DNA of 28,829 nucleotides, taken from the NCBI GenBank assembly GCA_900555615.1, contig USMB01000020.1, positions 1 to 28,829 on the forward strand. Direction: 5' to 3'. Below the pieces are notes generated by a model that was not told where the DNA came from, did no database searches, and saw only the letters and a list, made by a program, of their open reading frames with translations. A program made the translations under genes and the position numbers. Of this stretch, positions 22,844 to 28,829 are shown one piece after another; positions within the stretch are counted from its first letter, which is position 1; every line of letters begins with the position of its first letter. The stretch is from an uncultured Clostridium sp. (GTDB lineage: Bacteria; Bacillota; Clostridia; TANB77; CAG-508).

Positions 22844-23227
22844 TTATTGTATATTTTTTAAATTTTGCTGTATATTATATAGTATGTCAAAGGCTTCTTT
22901 ACAAGTTGTATTATTTAAGTCTATATTTTCAATTTTCTTTATAATATCATTATAAGAAGTGTTTTGATTAGAAGATGTATGGGTAGAAACTAATTTATAT
23001 TTTAAGTTATGAGAATCAAGTAATTGTGTGTATTTATCTAATTTGGAGATTGGAAAGCCACACTTTATAATTTCAGGACTTAAGTCGGTTAATTTCAAAC
23101 CAATTTCATTAGATACTATTCGTGCATCTTCGTTTAATATATTATAGAATATTCCTACTTGAAAAATATAAATTAAATTAGGATCTTCTTTTTTTAATTC
23201 TTGATATTGCTTCATTAATTTACTCAT
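22844..23227 (-). CDS. Miniature MutS-like protein (mismatch-recognition domain I plus MutS-type C-terminal motif)
   Basis: A 127-aa protein. Residues 4-80 match MutS domain I in order: MKQYQELKKEDPNLIYIFQV, GIFYNIL (the GDFYELF mismatch-reading loop: Phe27 kept, Glu replaced by Asn29), EDARIVSNEIGLKLT, CGFPISKLDKYTQLL and YKLV. The end (ENIDLNNTTCKEAFDILYNIQ) resembles the extreme C-terminal motif of MutS (xLDxxxLTPxEALxxLYxL). All of the connector, lever, clamp and ATPase domains are absent. It shares 8 bases with the upstream repressor gene and so is co-transcribed. It may bind mismatched DNA or act on host mismatch repair. Function inferred only. Confidence 0.72.
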   Translation of the reverse strand: MSKLMKQYQELKKEDPNLIYIFQVGIFYNILNEDARIVSNEIGLKLTDLSPEIIKCGFPISKLDKYTQLLDSHNLKYKLVSTHTSSNQNTSYNDIIKKIENIDLNNTTCKEAFDILYNIQQNLKNIQ

Positions 23228-23462
23228 CTTTTATTTTACCTCTATTCTTATTTTTCTTCTTTCCTTTTTTTCTGACAATAATGTCTCCAATTTCACAATT
23301 AAATAAATCACACATTTTTTCTAATGTATCAAATTTTATGCTATTAGTTTCATTATTCATCATTCTTGTAAGTGATTGATAACCTCCTTCCATATTTTTT
23401 ACAAACCAATATTTCGTTTTCTTTTGTTTTTTTAATAATTCATTTACTTTTAATTGTATCAT
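23220..23462 (-). CDS. XRE/Cro-type repressor-like HTH protein
   Basis: An 80-aa HTH_26-type DNA-binding protein. Helix-turn-helix lies about residues 5-55 (VNELLKKQKKTKYWFVKNM, then LTRMMNN, then FDTLEKMCDLFNCEIGDIIV), with a very basic tail (KKGKKKNKNRGK). ATG 23462 is chosen because GGAGGTG (23469-23475, minus strand) is ideally spaced; an upstream GTG at 23471 overlaps that site. It faces the plus-strand gene at 23611 across a promoter region with repeated TAACTAT, so autoregulation is likely. Confidence 0.88.
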   Translation of the reverse strand: MIQLKVNELLKKQKKTKYWFVKNMEGGYQSLTRMMNNETNSIKFDTLEKMCDLFNCEIGDIIVRKKGKKKNKNRGKIKDE

Positions 23463-23514
23463 CTTAATCACCTCCTCCTAATATATCTATTTTAAAAGAA
23501 AGTAACAAAGATTT

Positions 23515-23552
23515 TAACTATCTGCTATTTGAGTTAAATTGAAGATAACTAT
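23515..23552. promoter_or_regulatory. Possible operator repeats in the repressor divergent region
   Basis: TAACTAT occurs at 23515-23521 and 23546-23552, 31 bases apart (about three helical turns), just upstream of and touching the plus-strand -35 at 23553. The same heptamer (other orientation) lies at the DGR promoter. The repressor could bind here. The sequence is short and AT-rich, so chance is possible. Confidence 0.3.
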
Positions 23553-23580
23553 TTTACAATATAGGTATTTATGTTATAAT
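23553..23580 (+). promoter_or_regulatory. Promoter for the small gene at 23611
   Basis: TTTACA (23553-23558), 16 bases, then an extended -10 TGtTATAAT (23572-23580). It is placed 30 bases before the gene start and is divergent from the repressor gene. Confidence 0.7.
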
Positions 23581-23610
23581 ATACTCAAAGTTAAGTAGTG
23601 AGGTGCTATT

Positions 23611-23778
23611 ATGAATAATGTAGAAATAATAGAAATGTTAAATAAGATAGAAGAATATATAAAACATGAGGAATTAGAAAGTGTATTAAAATATATAGAT
23701 ATTAAAAAGAAGAGTTTAAATATAAAAAAAGATATTGCAAATGAATATATGGATAAATTAATAGAAAGTTTAAAGTAA
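23611..23778 (+). CDS. Small helical protein (55 aa), lysogeny region
   Basis: ATG 23611 with GAGGTG just upstream and a good promoter. The 55-aa product is an amphipathic helical protein (EMLNKIEEYIKHEELESVLK ... NEYMDKLIESLK). Small proteins of this look occur next to XRE regulators in clostridial elements, but I cannot give a function. It is followed by direct repeats of GTCGAATT (23781, 23791) and a terminator. Confidence 0.7.
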   Translation: MNNVEIIEMLNKIEEYIKHEELESVLKYIDIKKKSLNIKKDIANEYMDKLIESLK

Positions 23779-23832
23779 AAGTCGAATTTTGTCGAATTAT
23801 GTAACACAAGTAACACTATGGAAAAATAAGAT

Positions 23833-23867
23833 AATAACTATTGTCCAGTATAGTTATTTTATTTTAC
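23833..23867 (+). terminator. Terminator after the 55-aa gene
   Basis: AATAACTAT (23833-23841) pairs with ATAGTTATT (23850-23858) around an 8-base loop, followed by TTATTTTA. The arms also contain the TAACTAT heptamer seen in the repressor promoter region. Confidence 0.65.
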
Positions 23868-23873
23868 ATAATA

Positions 23874-23882
23874 TGGTATAAT
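23874..23882 (+). promoter_or_regulatory. Extended -10 promoter before the 33-aa gene
   Basis: TGgTATAAT directly after the terminator and 42 bases before ATG 23924. No convincing -35 is present. Confidence 0.5.
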
Positions 23883-23923
23883 GAAAATAGAGATATCTCC
23901 AATAAATAAAAGAAGGAGGTAAT

Positions 23924-24025
23924 ATGTTGAATTTATTTGACAAAATATTATTACATATATTTAAAAGATATTCAAACAAGATTTACAAAAAGGGTGTGCA
24001 AGATGAATTTAATAGGAATAAATAA
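23924..24025 (+). CDS. Small protein (33 aa) near the prophage end
   Basis: ATG 23924 follows GAAGGAGGT at excellent spacing and has its own promoter. The 33-aa product (begins MLNLFDKILLHIFKRYSNK, contains KKGVQDEFN) is amphipathic and basic. Similar-looking short proteins seem common in clostridial prophages, but no role is known to me. Confidence 0.6.
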   Translation: MLNLFDKILLHIFKRYSNKIYKKGVQDEFNRNK

Positions 24026-24029
24026 AATT

Positions 24030-24064
24030 CCCACTTTCCCACTTTCCCACTTTTTTCCCACTTT
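24030..24064 (+). repeat. CCCACTTT direct repeats, possible integrase arm sites
   Basis: CCCACTTT stands at 24030, 24038 and 24046 (three head-to-tail copies) and again at 24057 after three extra T. It lies 100-135 bases inside the inferred attachment core, where tyrosine integrases have their arm-type sites. No spacer or Cas gene is present, so it is not CRISPR. Confidence 0.6.
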
Positions 24065-24084
24065 AGTACAAAAACGATTAAAAA

Positions 24085-24150
24085 TGTTGGAAAATGTAAA
24101 AACAATAAATGTTGAAATATAAGCATTTCAAGAGTGTTTGAAAATGTATA
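24085..24150 (+). repeat. Imperfect 16-bp direct repeats near attR
   Basis: TGTTGGAAAATGTAAA (24085-24100) and TGTTTGAAAATGTATA (24135-24150) agree at 14 of 16 bases, 50 bases apart, in non-coding DNA before the attachment core. They are candidate integrase or accessory-factor sites. Confidence 0.4.
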
Positions 24151-24163
24151 ATAATATTAGAAC

Positions 24164-24208
24164 AGAACAGTTGGTTCAGGTGTTGTTGCTGACATTATCG
24201 AATAATAA
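24164..24208 (+). pseudogene. tuf: 3' end of EF-Tu gene (tuf), prophage attachment site attR
   Basis: Read from 24164 the DNA encodes RTVGSGVVADIIE followed by two stops. This is the conserved C-terminus of bacterial elongation factor Tu (...GGRTVGSGVV..IIE in Firmicutes). Upstream the match ends at once: the preceding codon is Asn rather than Gly, with stops in frame a few codons earlier, so no tuf body is present. A normal gene terminator follows at 24223. The simplest reading is a duplicated attachment core within tuf, whose intact copy lies at the other end of the prophage. Confidence 0.82.
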
Positions 24209-24222
24209 CTGAATTATTATAT

Positions 24223-24253
24223 AAAAAGAAGTCAAGAAATTGGCTTCTTTTTG
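24223..24253 (+). terminator. Host terminator after tuf
   Basis: AAAAAGAAGTCA (24223-24234) pairs with TGGCTTCTTTTT (24241-24252) as a 12-bp stem (one wobble) with a 6-base loop and T-rich end. It lies 15 bases after the EF-Tu stop codons, as expected for the natural terminator of that gene. Confidence 0.88.
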
Positions 24254-24317
24254 TTTATTTTGCATATTGCAAAAGTATTACATTAATGTTAAAAATATGT
24301 TACAAGAATACTTTTGA

Positions 24318-24346
24318 TTGACAAAAAAAGTAATTATTGTTAATAT
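24318..24346 (+). promoter_or_regulatory. Promoter upstream of the 867-aa gene (distal)
   Basis: Perfect -35 TTGACA (24318-24323), 17 bases, then TAATAT (24341-24346). It lies in the gene-free stretch 24254-24447, which holds otherwise only AT-rich DNA and a second promoter. Confidence 0.6.
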
Positions 24347-24384
24347 AGTAATGTATTGTATAAAAAGTAAAATTACATAAAGTA

Positions 24385-24413
24385 TTGCAAAAACATTATT
24401 TTTTTGGTATAAT
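24385..24413 (+). promoter_or_regulatory. Promoter upstream of the 867-aa gene (proximal)
   Basis: TTGCAA (24385-24390), 17 bases, then extended -10 TGgTATAAT (24405-24413). Transcription would begin near 24420, 28 bases before ATG 24448. This also shows that an in-frame ATG at 24385 cannot be the start. Confidence 0.7.
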
Positions 24414-24447
24414 ATTGAGTAGATATTGTTTTAAGGGGAGTGTAAAA

Positions 24448-27051
24448 ATGGAAAAAGAAAAAATTAATGAATTGGAGAAACAGTTAGAGGAAAGTGCAAA
24501 AAGAATGGCAGAATACAGAAGAGAAGGTTTTTTTGAACAAGAGTTAGAGGAACATCAAACATATAATGAAATTATTAAGCAAATTAATGATTTAAATGAA
24601 AAACTAGAAAAAATTTCAAGAGAAGAGCAAATTACAAAGTTAGAAAAGAAATTAGAGGAAAGTGCAAAAAAAATAGCAGAATATAGAAGAGAAGGTTTTC
24701 TTGAACAAGAAGCAGAAGAACATCAAACATATAATGAAATCATTAAGCAAATTAATGATTTAAAAAAACAAGAAAAGCCAGAAGGTAGTATTAGTTTTGA
24801 AGGACAAGATGGAAAAGGACAAGCCAAACTAAAAGAAACAGAAAAACCTAAAAAGCCAGAAAGTAGTATTATTATTGAAGAGCCAGATAGAAAAGAACAA
24901 GAGAAACCAGAAGAAAAAGAATTAGGGGATTTAAGTATAGAGGAACCAAACAACAAGAATTTGCCAATAAGAAGCTTCTGGGAAATATATAATGATACTT
25001 GCACAGAACATGTTGGAAGTATAGCTAATGCAATAAATAAATTAGCACATATGCAAACAATAACATATTTTTTCAATAAAAATGAGGATACTGTTCATAA
25101 AATATTAAATATTATACCTACACCATTTAAAATTATATTAAAAGGAGTAGCTATAATACCTAATGCTATAATGGGAACTGATGAAAAAATTCAAGCAATG
25201 AGAGAAAATATTGAAGATTTAAGCCAAGAAGATTTTGAAGTTTTAGTCCAAAAACCTGAAGATGTAAATCAAATGTTTAATAAAAAAGTTAAAGACAGTT
25301 TTGACAGAGATTATCTAGATACACAATTTATGAAACAATATAAAGTAAACAATGCTTATCTAGATGTAGTTAAAGAAAGATTAGATAGAGAAAGAGGGGC
25401 AGCAATCGAATATTATAATGAACAAGCAACACTATCACTTGATAGACTTAAAGAATTAGAAGAAATTGGTATAGAAAATTTAACACCTGCACAAAAACAA
25501 GAATATTTCTTAGAAAAAACAACATATGACAGCTGTGTAAGTGAAGGTAAAAAATGTGCAAAAGAAATAACAGATTTTGAAGAAGGCGCTAAGAAAAAAT
25601 CTAGTGCACATAGAAATATTTCAGGATGGCTTTTAGCAAAATTTAACCCAGATAACAGAGAGGAAAATTCTCAAATGGCTGAATTATCAAAAGCTAGAAG
25701 AGAAATGGGTGAAATAGGAAATGATTTACAAGTAAATAGTCTTTCTGTAAAAATGGAAGAATTAGCTGAAGAAAATACTAAGACGGTTCAATTTGGTAGA
25801 AATGAAAATAATATTCTAGATATTGGAAAGAACTCTAAAAAATCTCCAATAGAAATTATAAATAGAGGAGAACAAACTAAAGGTAGATTGTTATTGACTA
25901 ATATAATGAGTGTTAGTGCATTAATGGGATTATACAAACAAGTGAAAAATATAGTTTCAAATAGAGAATTGGTGGCAAGACATAATCAACATTTAACAAG
26001 TGTAAATAGTAAAAATTCAAATATATCTGTTGAAGGCAAAGTTAAGATTTCAGATTCAGCAGATGCTCCAGAAGTTGAAAATGTCATATCAAAACAAACT
26101 GTAGAAGCCGGACTAAATAGAGCTGAAAGGGGAAATCTAGACGGTAATAATTGGAATTTGGGAACACCATACCATCAAGCTGATGTACAGGCACATGCAG
26201 ATGCTGCGCAAGTGGCAGAAAAAGCAGATGGATTAATGAAACAAGGTAAAAATTTAGAAGCACTAAAAAGTGCAACTGGATATTATTCTCAAGTACAAAA
26301 TGGAACTAGAGCAAATATATCAAATTATATGTCAGTACACCCAGAGCATGATTATACAGCATTTTCATTTGGAGATACTGCTAATATGGATAAAGTATAT
26401 GAATTTTTTGCAAATGGTACAATAGGTTACCAAACTAATATAACTGGAACAATGGCAGAAATGATGGGTAAACTAAAAGAAGGACTAGACTTAAATGGAG
26501 TACTTTTTGCAACAGCAACATCTTTATATAATGCTCAAAGAGAAGGAACTAAGAACATAAGAAATAGAGTGAAAGTAGGAGTAGATGTTACAAATCAAAG
26601 AGATGATGATAGTGAAGGAGAAAATCTTGAAAGAGAGGAATATGCTGGAGATGCAGAAAATATTTCTAGAAGAGAAGGATATGGTGTTGGTACAGCAACA
26701 ACTATGGCTGGAAATATGCAGGCTAGTAATTCAGCAATGCGCGTAAGTGGAGGTGTAGCTACTACTGATAGCCCAGTAATGCGCGCAAGTGGATATGCAG
26801 CTACTACTGATAGCACAACAATGCGCACAAGTAGAGATGTAACTAATGCTTGTAAAACAATGGGTGTAATGGAAAATTCCCCTATTAATGATGCAACTGA
26901 GGTAGAGGCAAATGCATATGGACCTGATTATGATGAAACAACAGACGTGCTTACAGGTGCAAGTAAATATTTTAAAAATTTGGTACATGGAGTAGGACAT
27001 AAAATTGGAAGAAAAAAAGATAAAGACGATGATGAATTAATGCAAGATTAA
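24448..27051 (+). CDS. Large coiled-coil repeat protein, family not recognised (867 aa)
   Basis: ATG 24448 with AAGGGGAG at 24433-24440. Residues 8-49 and 64-105 are two near-identical helical repeats (36 of 42 the same; for example AEYRREGFxEQExEEHQTYN). Residues 108-170 are a Pro/Glu/Lys-rich linker. From 170 there is a helical body with a hydrophobic stretch near 226-250 (IIPTPFKIILKGVAIIPNAI), a second hydrophobic segment near 490-505 (LLLTNIMSVSALMGLY) and a Gln/Asn/Ala-rich region. The C-terminus has a 14-aa tandem repeat and a charged KKDKDDDE end. No signal peptide or enzyme motif was seen. It could be a host structural or secreted-effector-like protein; I cannot tell. Confidence 0.9.
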   Translation: MEKEKINELEKQLEESAKRMAEYRREGFFEQELEEHQTYNEIIKQINDLNEKLEKISREEQITKLEKKLEESAKKIAEYRREGFLEQEAEEHQTYNEIIKQINDLKKQEKPEGSISFEGQDGKGQAKLKETEKPKKPESSIIIEEPDRKEQEKPEEKELGDLSIEEPNNKNLPIRSFWEIYNDTCTEHVGSIANAINKLAHMQTITYFFNKNEDTVHKILNIIPTPFKIILKGVAIIPNAIMGTDEKIQAMRENIEDLSQEDFEVLVQKPEDVNQMFNKKVKDSFDRDYLDTQFMKQYKVNNAYLDVVKERLDRERGAAIEYYNEQATLSLDRLKELEEIGIENLTPAQKQEYFLEKTTYDSCVSEGKKCAKEITDFEEGAKKKSSAHRNISGWLLAKFNPDNREENSQMAELSKARREMGEIGNDLQVNSLSVKMEELAEENTKTVQFGRNENNILDIGKNSKKSPIEIINRGEQTKGRLLLTNIMSVSALMGLYKQVKNIVSNRELVARHNQHLTSVNSKNSNISVEGKVKISDSADAPEVENVISKQTVEAGLNRAERGNLDGNNWNLGTPYHQADVQAHADAAQVAEKADGLMKQGKNLEALKSATGYYSQVQNGTRANISNYMSVHPEHDYTAFSFGDTANMDKVYEFFANGTIGYQTNITGTMAEMMGKLKEGLDLNGVLFATATSLYNAQREGTKNIRNRVKVGVDVTNQRDDDSEGENLEREEYAGDAENISRREGYGVGTATTMAGNMQASNSAMRVSGGVATTDSPVMRASGYAATTDSTTMRTSRDVTNACKTMGVMENSPINDATEVEANAYGPDYDETTDVLTGASKYFKNLVHGVGHKIGRKKDKDDDELMQD
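24469..24762 (+). repeat. Two 126-bp coding repeats in the 867-aa gene
   Basis: The segments 24469-24594 and 24637-24762 encode the same 42-aa helical unit with six changes, offset by 168 bases (56 codons). Conserved AEYRREGF and HQTYNEIIKQINDL blocks mark each copy. This is a recent internal duplication. Confidence 0.9.
26734..26859 (+). repeat. 42-bp tandem repeat near the 3' end of the 867-aa gene
   Basis: ATGCGC recurs at 26737, 26779 and 26821, exactly 42 bases apart, encoding AMRVSGGVATTDSP, VMRASGYAATTDST and a diverged TMRTSRDVTNACK. The first two copies are close at the DNA level and are more GC-rich than the gene around them. Confidence 0.88.
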
Positions 27052-27077
27052 ATAAAAGTATGTAAGGAGAGATACAA

Positions 27078-27356
27078 ATGACTTATAAAGCAAGGATAAA
27101 ATTTGATAATGCAGAATGGTTAGTAATGGATAGTGTTGAATTTGAAGGAACAAAGTATTACTATATAATTGAAGATATATCTGAAAAATTGAATAATCTA
27201 GAAAAACTAGAAGATTATGAAGGAAAATTTACAATGGAATTTATTTATCAAGTTCCAGATGGAGATTATTGTAATGTAACTGATCAAAATTTAATAGATA
27301 TATTGTTAGCAATGGTTGGAAAAAAATTGTTGTTGAGTAAGAAAGATTTCGAATAA
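27078..27356 (+). CDS. Small protein of unknown function (92 aa)
   Basis: ATG 27078 with AAGGAGAG before it, 26 bases after the 867-aa gene, so probably co-transcribed. The protein is acidic and mixed alpha/beta (VEFEGTKYYYIIEDISEKL; FTMEFIYQVPDGDY), with a pattern like small adaptor or YkvR-type domains, but I do not recognise a specific family. A terminator follows. Confidence 0.82.
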   Translation: MTYKARIKFDNAEWLVMDSVEFEGTKYYYIIEDISEKLNNLEKLEDYEGKFTMEFIYQVPDGDYCNVTDQNLIDILLAMVGKKLLLSKKDFE

Positions 27357-27373
27357 TAATTATATAAAGTTAA

Positions 27374-27415
27374 AAAATGAGAGGACGTTTAAATACAATT
27401 CCTCTCATTTTATAT
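27374..27415 (+). terminator. Terminator after the 92-aa gene
   Basis: AAAATGAGAGGA (27374-27385) pairs with TCCTCTCATTTT (27400-27411), a 12-bp stem with a 14-base loop; T/A-rich DNA follows. Its A and T arms make it able to work in both directions. Confidence 0.82.
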
Positions 27416-27516
27416 TTGTTATATAAATGTAATGAAAAAGTAATACTATTGTAATCTTTTTTGAAAAAATATAATGTATAATATTATTGTAATAGTATGT
27501 TGAAATTTATAGGAAA

Positions 27517-27545
27517 TTGACTTTTTTTACATAATATGTTACAAT
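27517..27545 (+). promoter_or_regulatory. Promoter of the 390-aa gene
   Basis: TTGACT (27517-27522), 17 bases, then extended -10 TGtTACAAT (27537-27545), 48 bases before ATG 27594. The gap 27416-27593 contains nothing else I can support. Confidence 0.7.
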
Positions 27546-27593
27546 TAATAATAGTTGATTAAAAATATGTATTAGGAAGGAAAAGGTATTAAT

Positions 27594-28766
27594 ATGACAA
27601 TAACAGAAATGTATAATAATAATGCAGAAATAAAAGAATTAGACGAAAATATAGAAAATCACAATGCTGTGATAGCCTCTGAAAGAACAGTTGGAGAAGA
27701 CTATTTTACCCAATTAAAAGAAATGAAGGAAAAACGTGAAAATATGTCTATTATAAGTGAAGAACAAATAGACCAAAAAGTTGCTGAATACGAGAAAAAG
27801 GTAGAAGAATTCGAAAAAAACAATAATAGAATGAAGGAATTAGCTGAGTTAATTGAGACACATAATTCAGTAATAGCAAGTGGAAGACCTGTTACAGAGG
27901 AATATTTCGAACAAATAAATGAATATAAAAAAGAATTATCAGAAATGGAAGAAGTGCCAGAGAATAAAATCATGGCATATAAAAGAGAATTAGCAGTAGC
28001 ATATAAAGAAAGAATTAATACAGCACCTGAAAAAAATAGAAAATATGACGAAGTAAAAGAAAATATTGATAACAAAAGGGCAATGTTTGCATCTGGAAGA
28101 ATTGTTGGAGAAAAATATGGAGAAAATTTAGAACATTCTGAAAAACAATTTTCTAATATGAAAAGAATTTCTGATGCAGATATAGAAAAATGGGAAAAAC
28201 TTATTGCAGAAGTAGATAAAGAAGATAAAAAAGTAGAGCAATTAAAAGAACTTATTGATACTCAACAATCATTTATTGTTTCTGGAGCAATTAGTGGAAC
28301 AAATGTTATAAAAAAACAAGACGAACTAAAAAAAGAATTAAAAGAAAAGACAAAGACAGTAAAAGATTTTGAAGAAAAAGATGAAATGAATGTTAATAGA
28401 GATGTTGACTTAAAGGAAATGACAAATAATATTAGAGAAGCTATAGAGAATGCTGAAAAAAACGAAAACTTAGAGCAAAAACAGTTACCAGCTATAATAA
28501 AAAAAGAAAATATATTATCTAGATTTGGTTCAAAGATTTCAGATGTATTTAAAAAGATTGGTAGCAAAATTACTGGATTATTTTCAAAGAGAGAAGACAA
28601 CAAGATTGCAGAAAATTCTGATAATGTGGAAGGAGTAGATAAGGCAAAGGCATTTAGAAGCGTAATGAAAAACACAGCAGAAGAATCAAGAGATGATAAT
28701 TTTGAAGTAACTCTTACACCTGAACGTACACAAACACAAGTACAAGATAAAGGAGAGACAAGATAA
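27594..28766 (+). CDS. Coiled-coil protein with four ~67-aa repeats (390 aa), family not recognised
   Basis: ATG 27594 is preceded by AGGAAGG. Residues 10-265 are four degenerate helical repeats whose hallmark is an H-N-x-V-I-A-S-G-R-type box (residues 23-31, 90-98, 161-169 and 224-231) followed by a VxExYFEQ-like helix. Near residue 310 is a basic amphipathic stretch (SRFGSKISDVFKKIGSKITG) that could bind membrane or nucleic acid. The tail is polar. No enzymatic motif or signal peptide was seen. It is monocistronic with its own promoter. Its overall plan (helical repeat array then polar tail) resembles the 867-aa neighbour. Confidence 0.88.
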   Translation: MTITEMYNNNAEIKELDENIENHNAVIASERTVGEDYFTQLKEMKEKRENMSIISEEQIDQKVAEYEKKVEEFEKNNNRMKELAELIETHNSVIASGRPVTEEYFEQINEYKKELSEMEEVPENKIMAYKRELAVAYKERINTAPEKNRKYDEVKENIDNKRAMFASGRIVGEKYGENLEHSEKQFSNMKRISDADIEKWEKLIAEVDKEDKKVEQLKELIDTQQSFIVSGAISGTNVIKKQDELKKELKEKTKTVKDFEEKDEMNVNRDVDLKEMTNNIREAIENAEKNENLEQKQLPAIIKKENILSRFGSKISDVFKKIGSKITGLFSKREDNKIAENSDNVEGVDKAKAFRSVMKNTAEESRDDNFEVTLTPERTQTQVQDKGETR

Positions 28767-28773
28767 TAATTTT

Positions 28774-28829
28774 GGACTCTATGTCAATAGTTGGGGTGGA
28801 AAACTTTGAAAGTTTTCTGCCTCAGCTTT
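28774..28829. mobile_element. Possible insertion-sequence end cut by the window
   Basis: GGACTCTATGTCAATAGTTG (28774-28793) resembles the GG-CTCT-TGTCAA type of terminal repeat that I associate with ISL3-like elements, and it starts in non-coding DNA right after a gene. A perfect palindrome follows at 28799-28817 (GAAAACTTT, G, AAAGTTTTC). The transposase would lie beyond the window, so this is only a suggestion. Confidence 0.3.

Larger units (their letters stand above)
1..24208. mobile_element. Prophage (siphovirus, right part up to attR)
   Basis: Packaging, head, tail, DGR, lysis and lysogeny genes follow each other in the order usual for HK97/phi13-type temperate siphoviruses, nearly all on the plus strand. 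The left end and the integrase are not in the window. The right end is placed at a duplicated 3' end of an EF-Tu gene (24164-24208), after which gene style and content change. The boundary is inferred from that fragment; no attL is visible to confirm it. Confidence 0.9.

Noticed and set aside
23781..23798. GTCGAATT direct pair as an operator
   Set aside because: Only two 8-base copies after a stop codon and not near a promoter; no basis for a functional claim.
24030..24064. CCCACTTT repeats as a CRISPR array
   Set aside because: Units are eight bases with no unique spacers, and no cas genes are near.
23937..24122. Plus-strand 61-codon frame over 23937-24122
   Set aside because: It overlaps the better-supported 33-aa gene in another frame, lacks a ribosome site and runs through the CCCACTTT repeats.
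24385..24447. ATG 24385 as start of the 867-aa protein
   Set aside because: The interval contains the -10 element and the likely transcription start; ATG 24448 has the ribosome site.
26595..27000. Minus-strand frames over the 3' repeats of the 867-aa gene
   Set aside because: Repeats in the antisense reading merely mirror the coding repeat; no start signals.

Overview
The window is very AT-rich, uses short Shine-Dalgarno-led genes with frequent TTG and GTG starts, and encodes proteins whose families are typical of Clostridia-type low-GC Firmicutes. I infer a gut-type Clostridia genome. Positions 1 to about 24208 are the late half and right end of an integrated siphovirus of the HK97/phi13 type. 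Positions from about 24209 to the end look like host chromosome.

Layout of the prophage. 1-300: tail of an early/regulatory gene, an extended -10 promoter, a short leader with terminator and a tRNA-like gene (CAT anticodon). 326-5017: packaging module, with an overlapping Cys-rich small ORF, a ParB-N6 methyltransferase fusion, a terminase-small-subunit-like protein, an HNH-kinase fusion, a GC-rich structured spacer that could contain cos, a P27-like small terminase and the large terminase. 5031-10363: head module (small ORF, portal, S78 protease, HK97 capsid, connector proteins). 10379-17566: tail module (phi13-type tail tube, chaperones G and G-T joined by a -1 frameshift, tape measure, Dit, gp37-like protein, baseplate protein).

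17591-20477 is a complete diversity-generating retroelement (DGR). It consists of a C-type-lectin-like tail-tip protein with a 3' variable repeat (VR), a hairpin just past the gene, the accessory gene avd, a template repeat (TR) and a DGR-type reverse transcriptase. VR and TR align without gaps over 96 bases; every one of the 14 differences is at a TR adenine. The element should rewrite about nine residues at the tip of the tail to change host recognition. It sits between the tail-tip gene and the small XkdX-side tail genes.

20423-22754 completes tail and lysis (XkdX, a TM/coiled-coil protein, a holin-like protein, a 23-aa leader peptide and a GH25-CW_7-CW_7-LysM endolysin). After a bidirectional terminator come lysogeny or accessory genes: an XRE repressor and a miniature MutS-like protein on the minus strand, then small plus-strand genes. 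The right prophage end is marked by the last 13 codons of an elongation factor Tu gene (24164-24208) followed by a normal terminator. This suggests the phage integrates into the 3' end of tuf. Possible integrase arm-site repeats lie just inside it.

Host side (24254-28829): three genes of unknown function, each cluster with its own promoter. Two encode large coiled-coil proteins built from internal tandem repeats (867 and 390 aa) that I cannot assign to a known family. The last bases may be the start of an insertion sequence.
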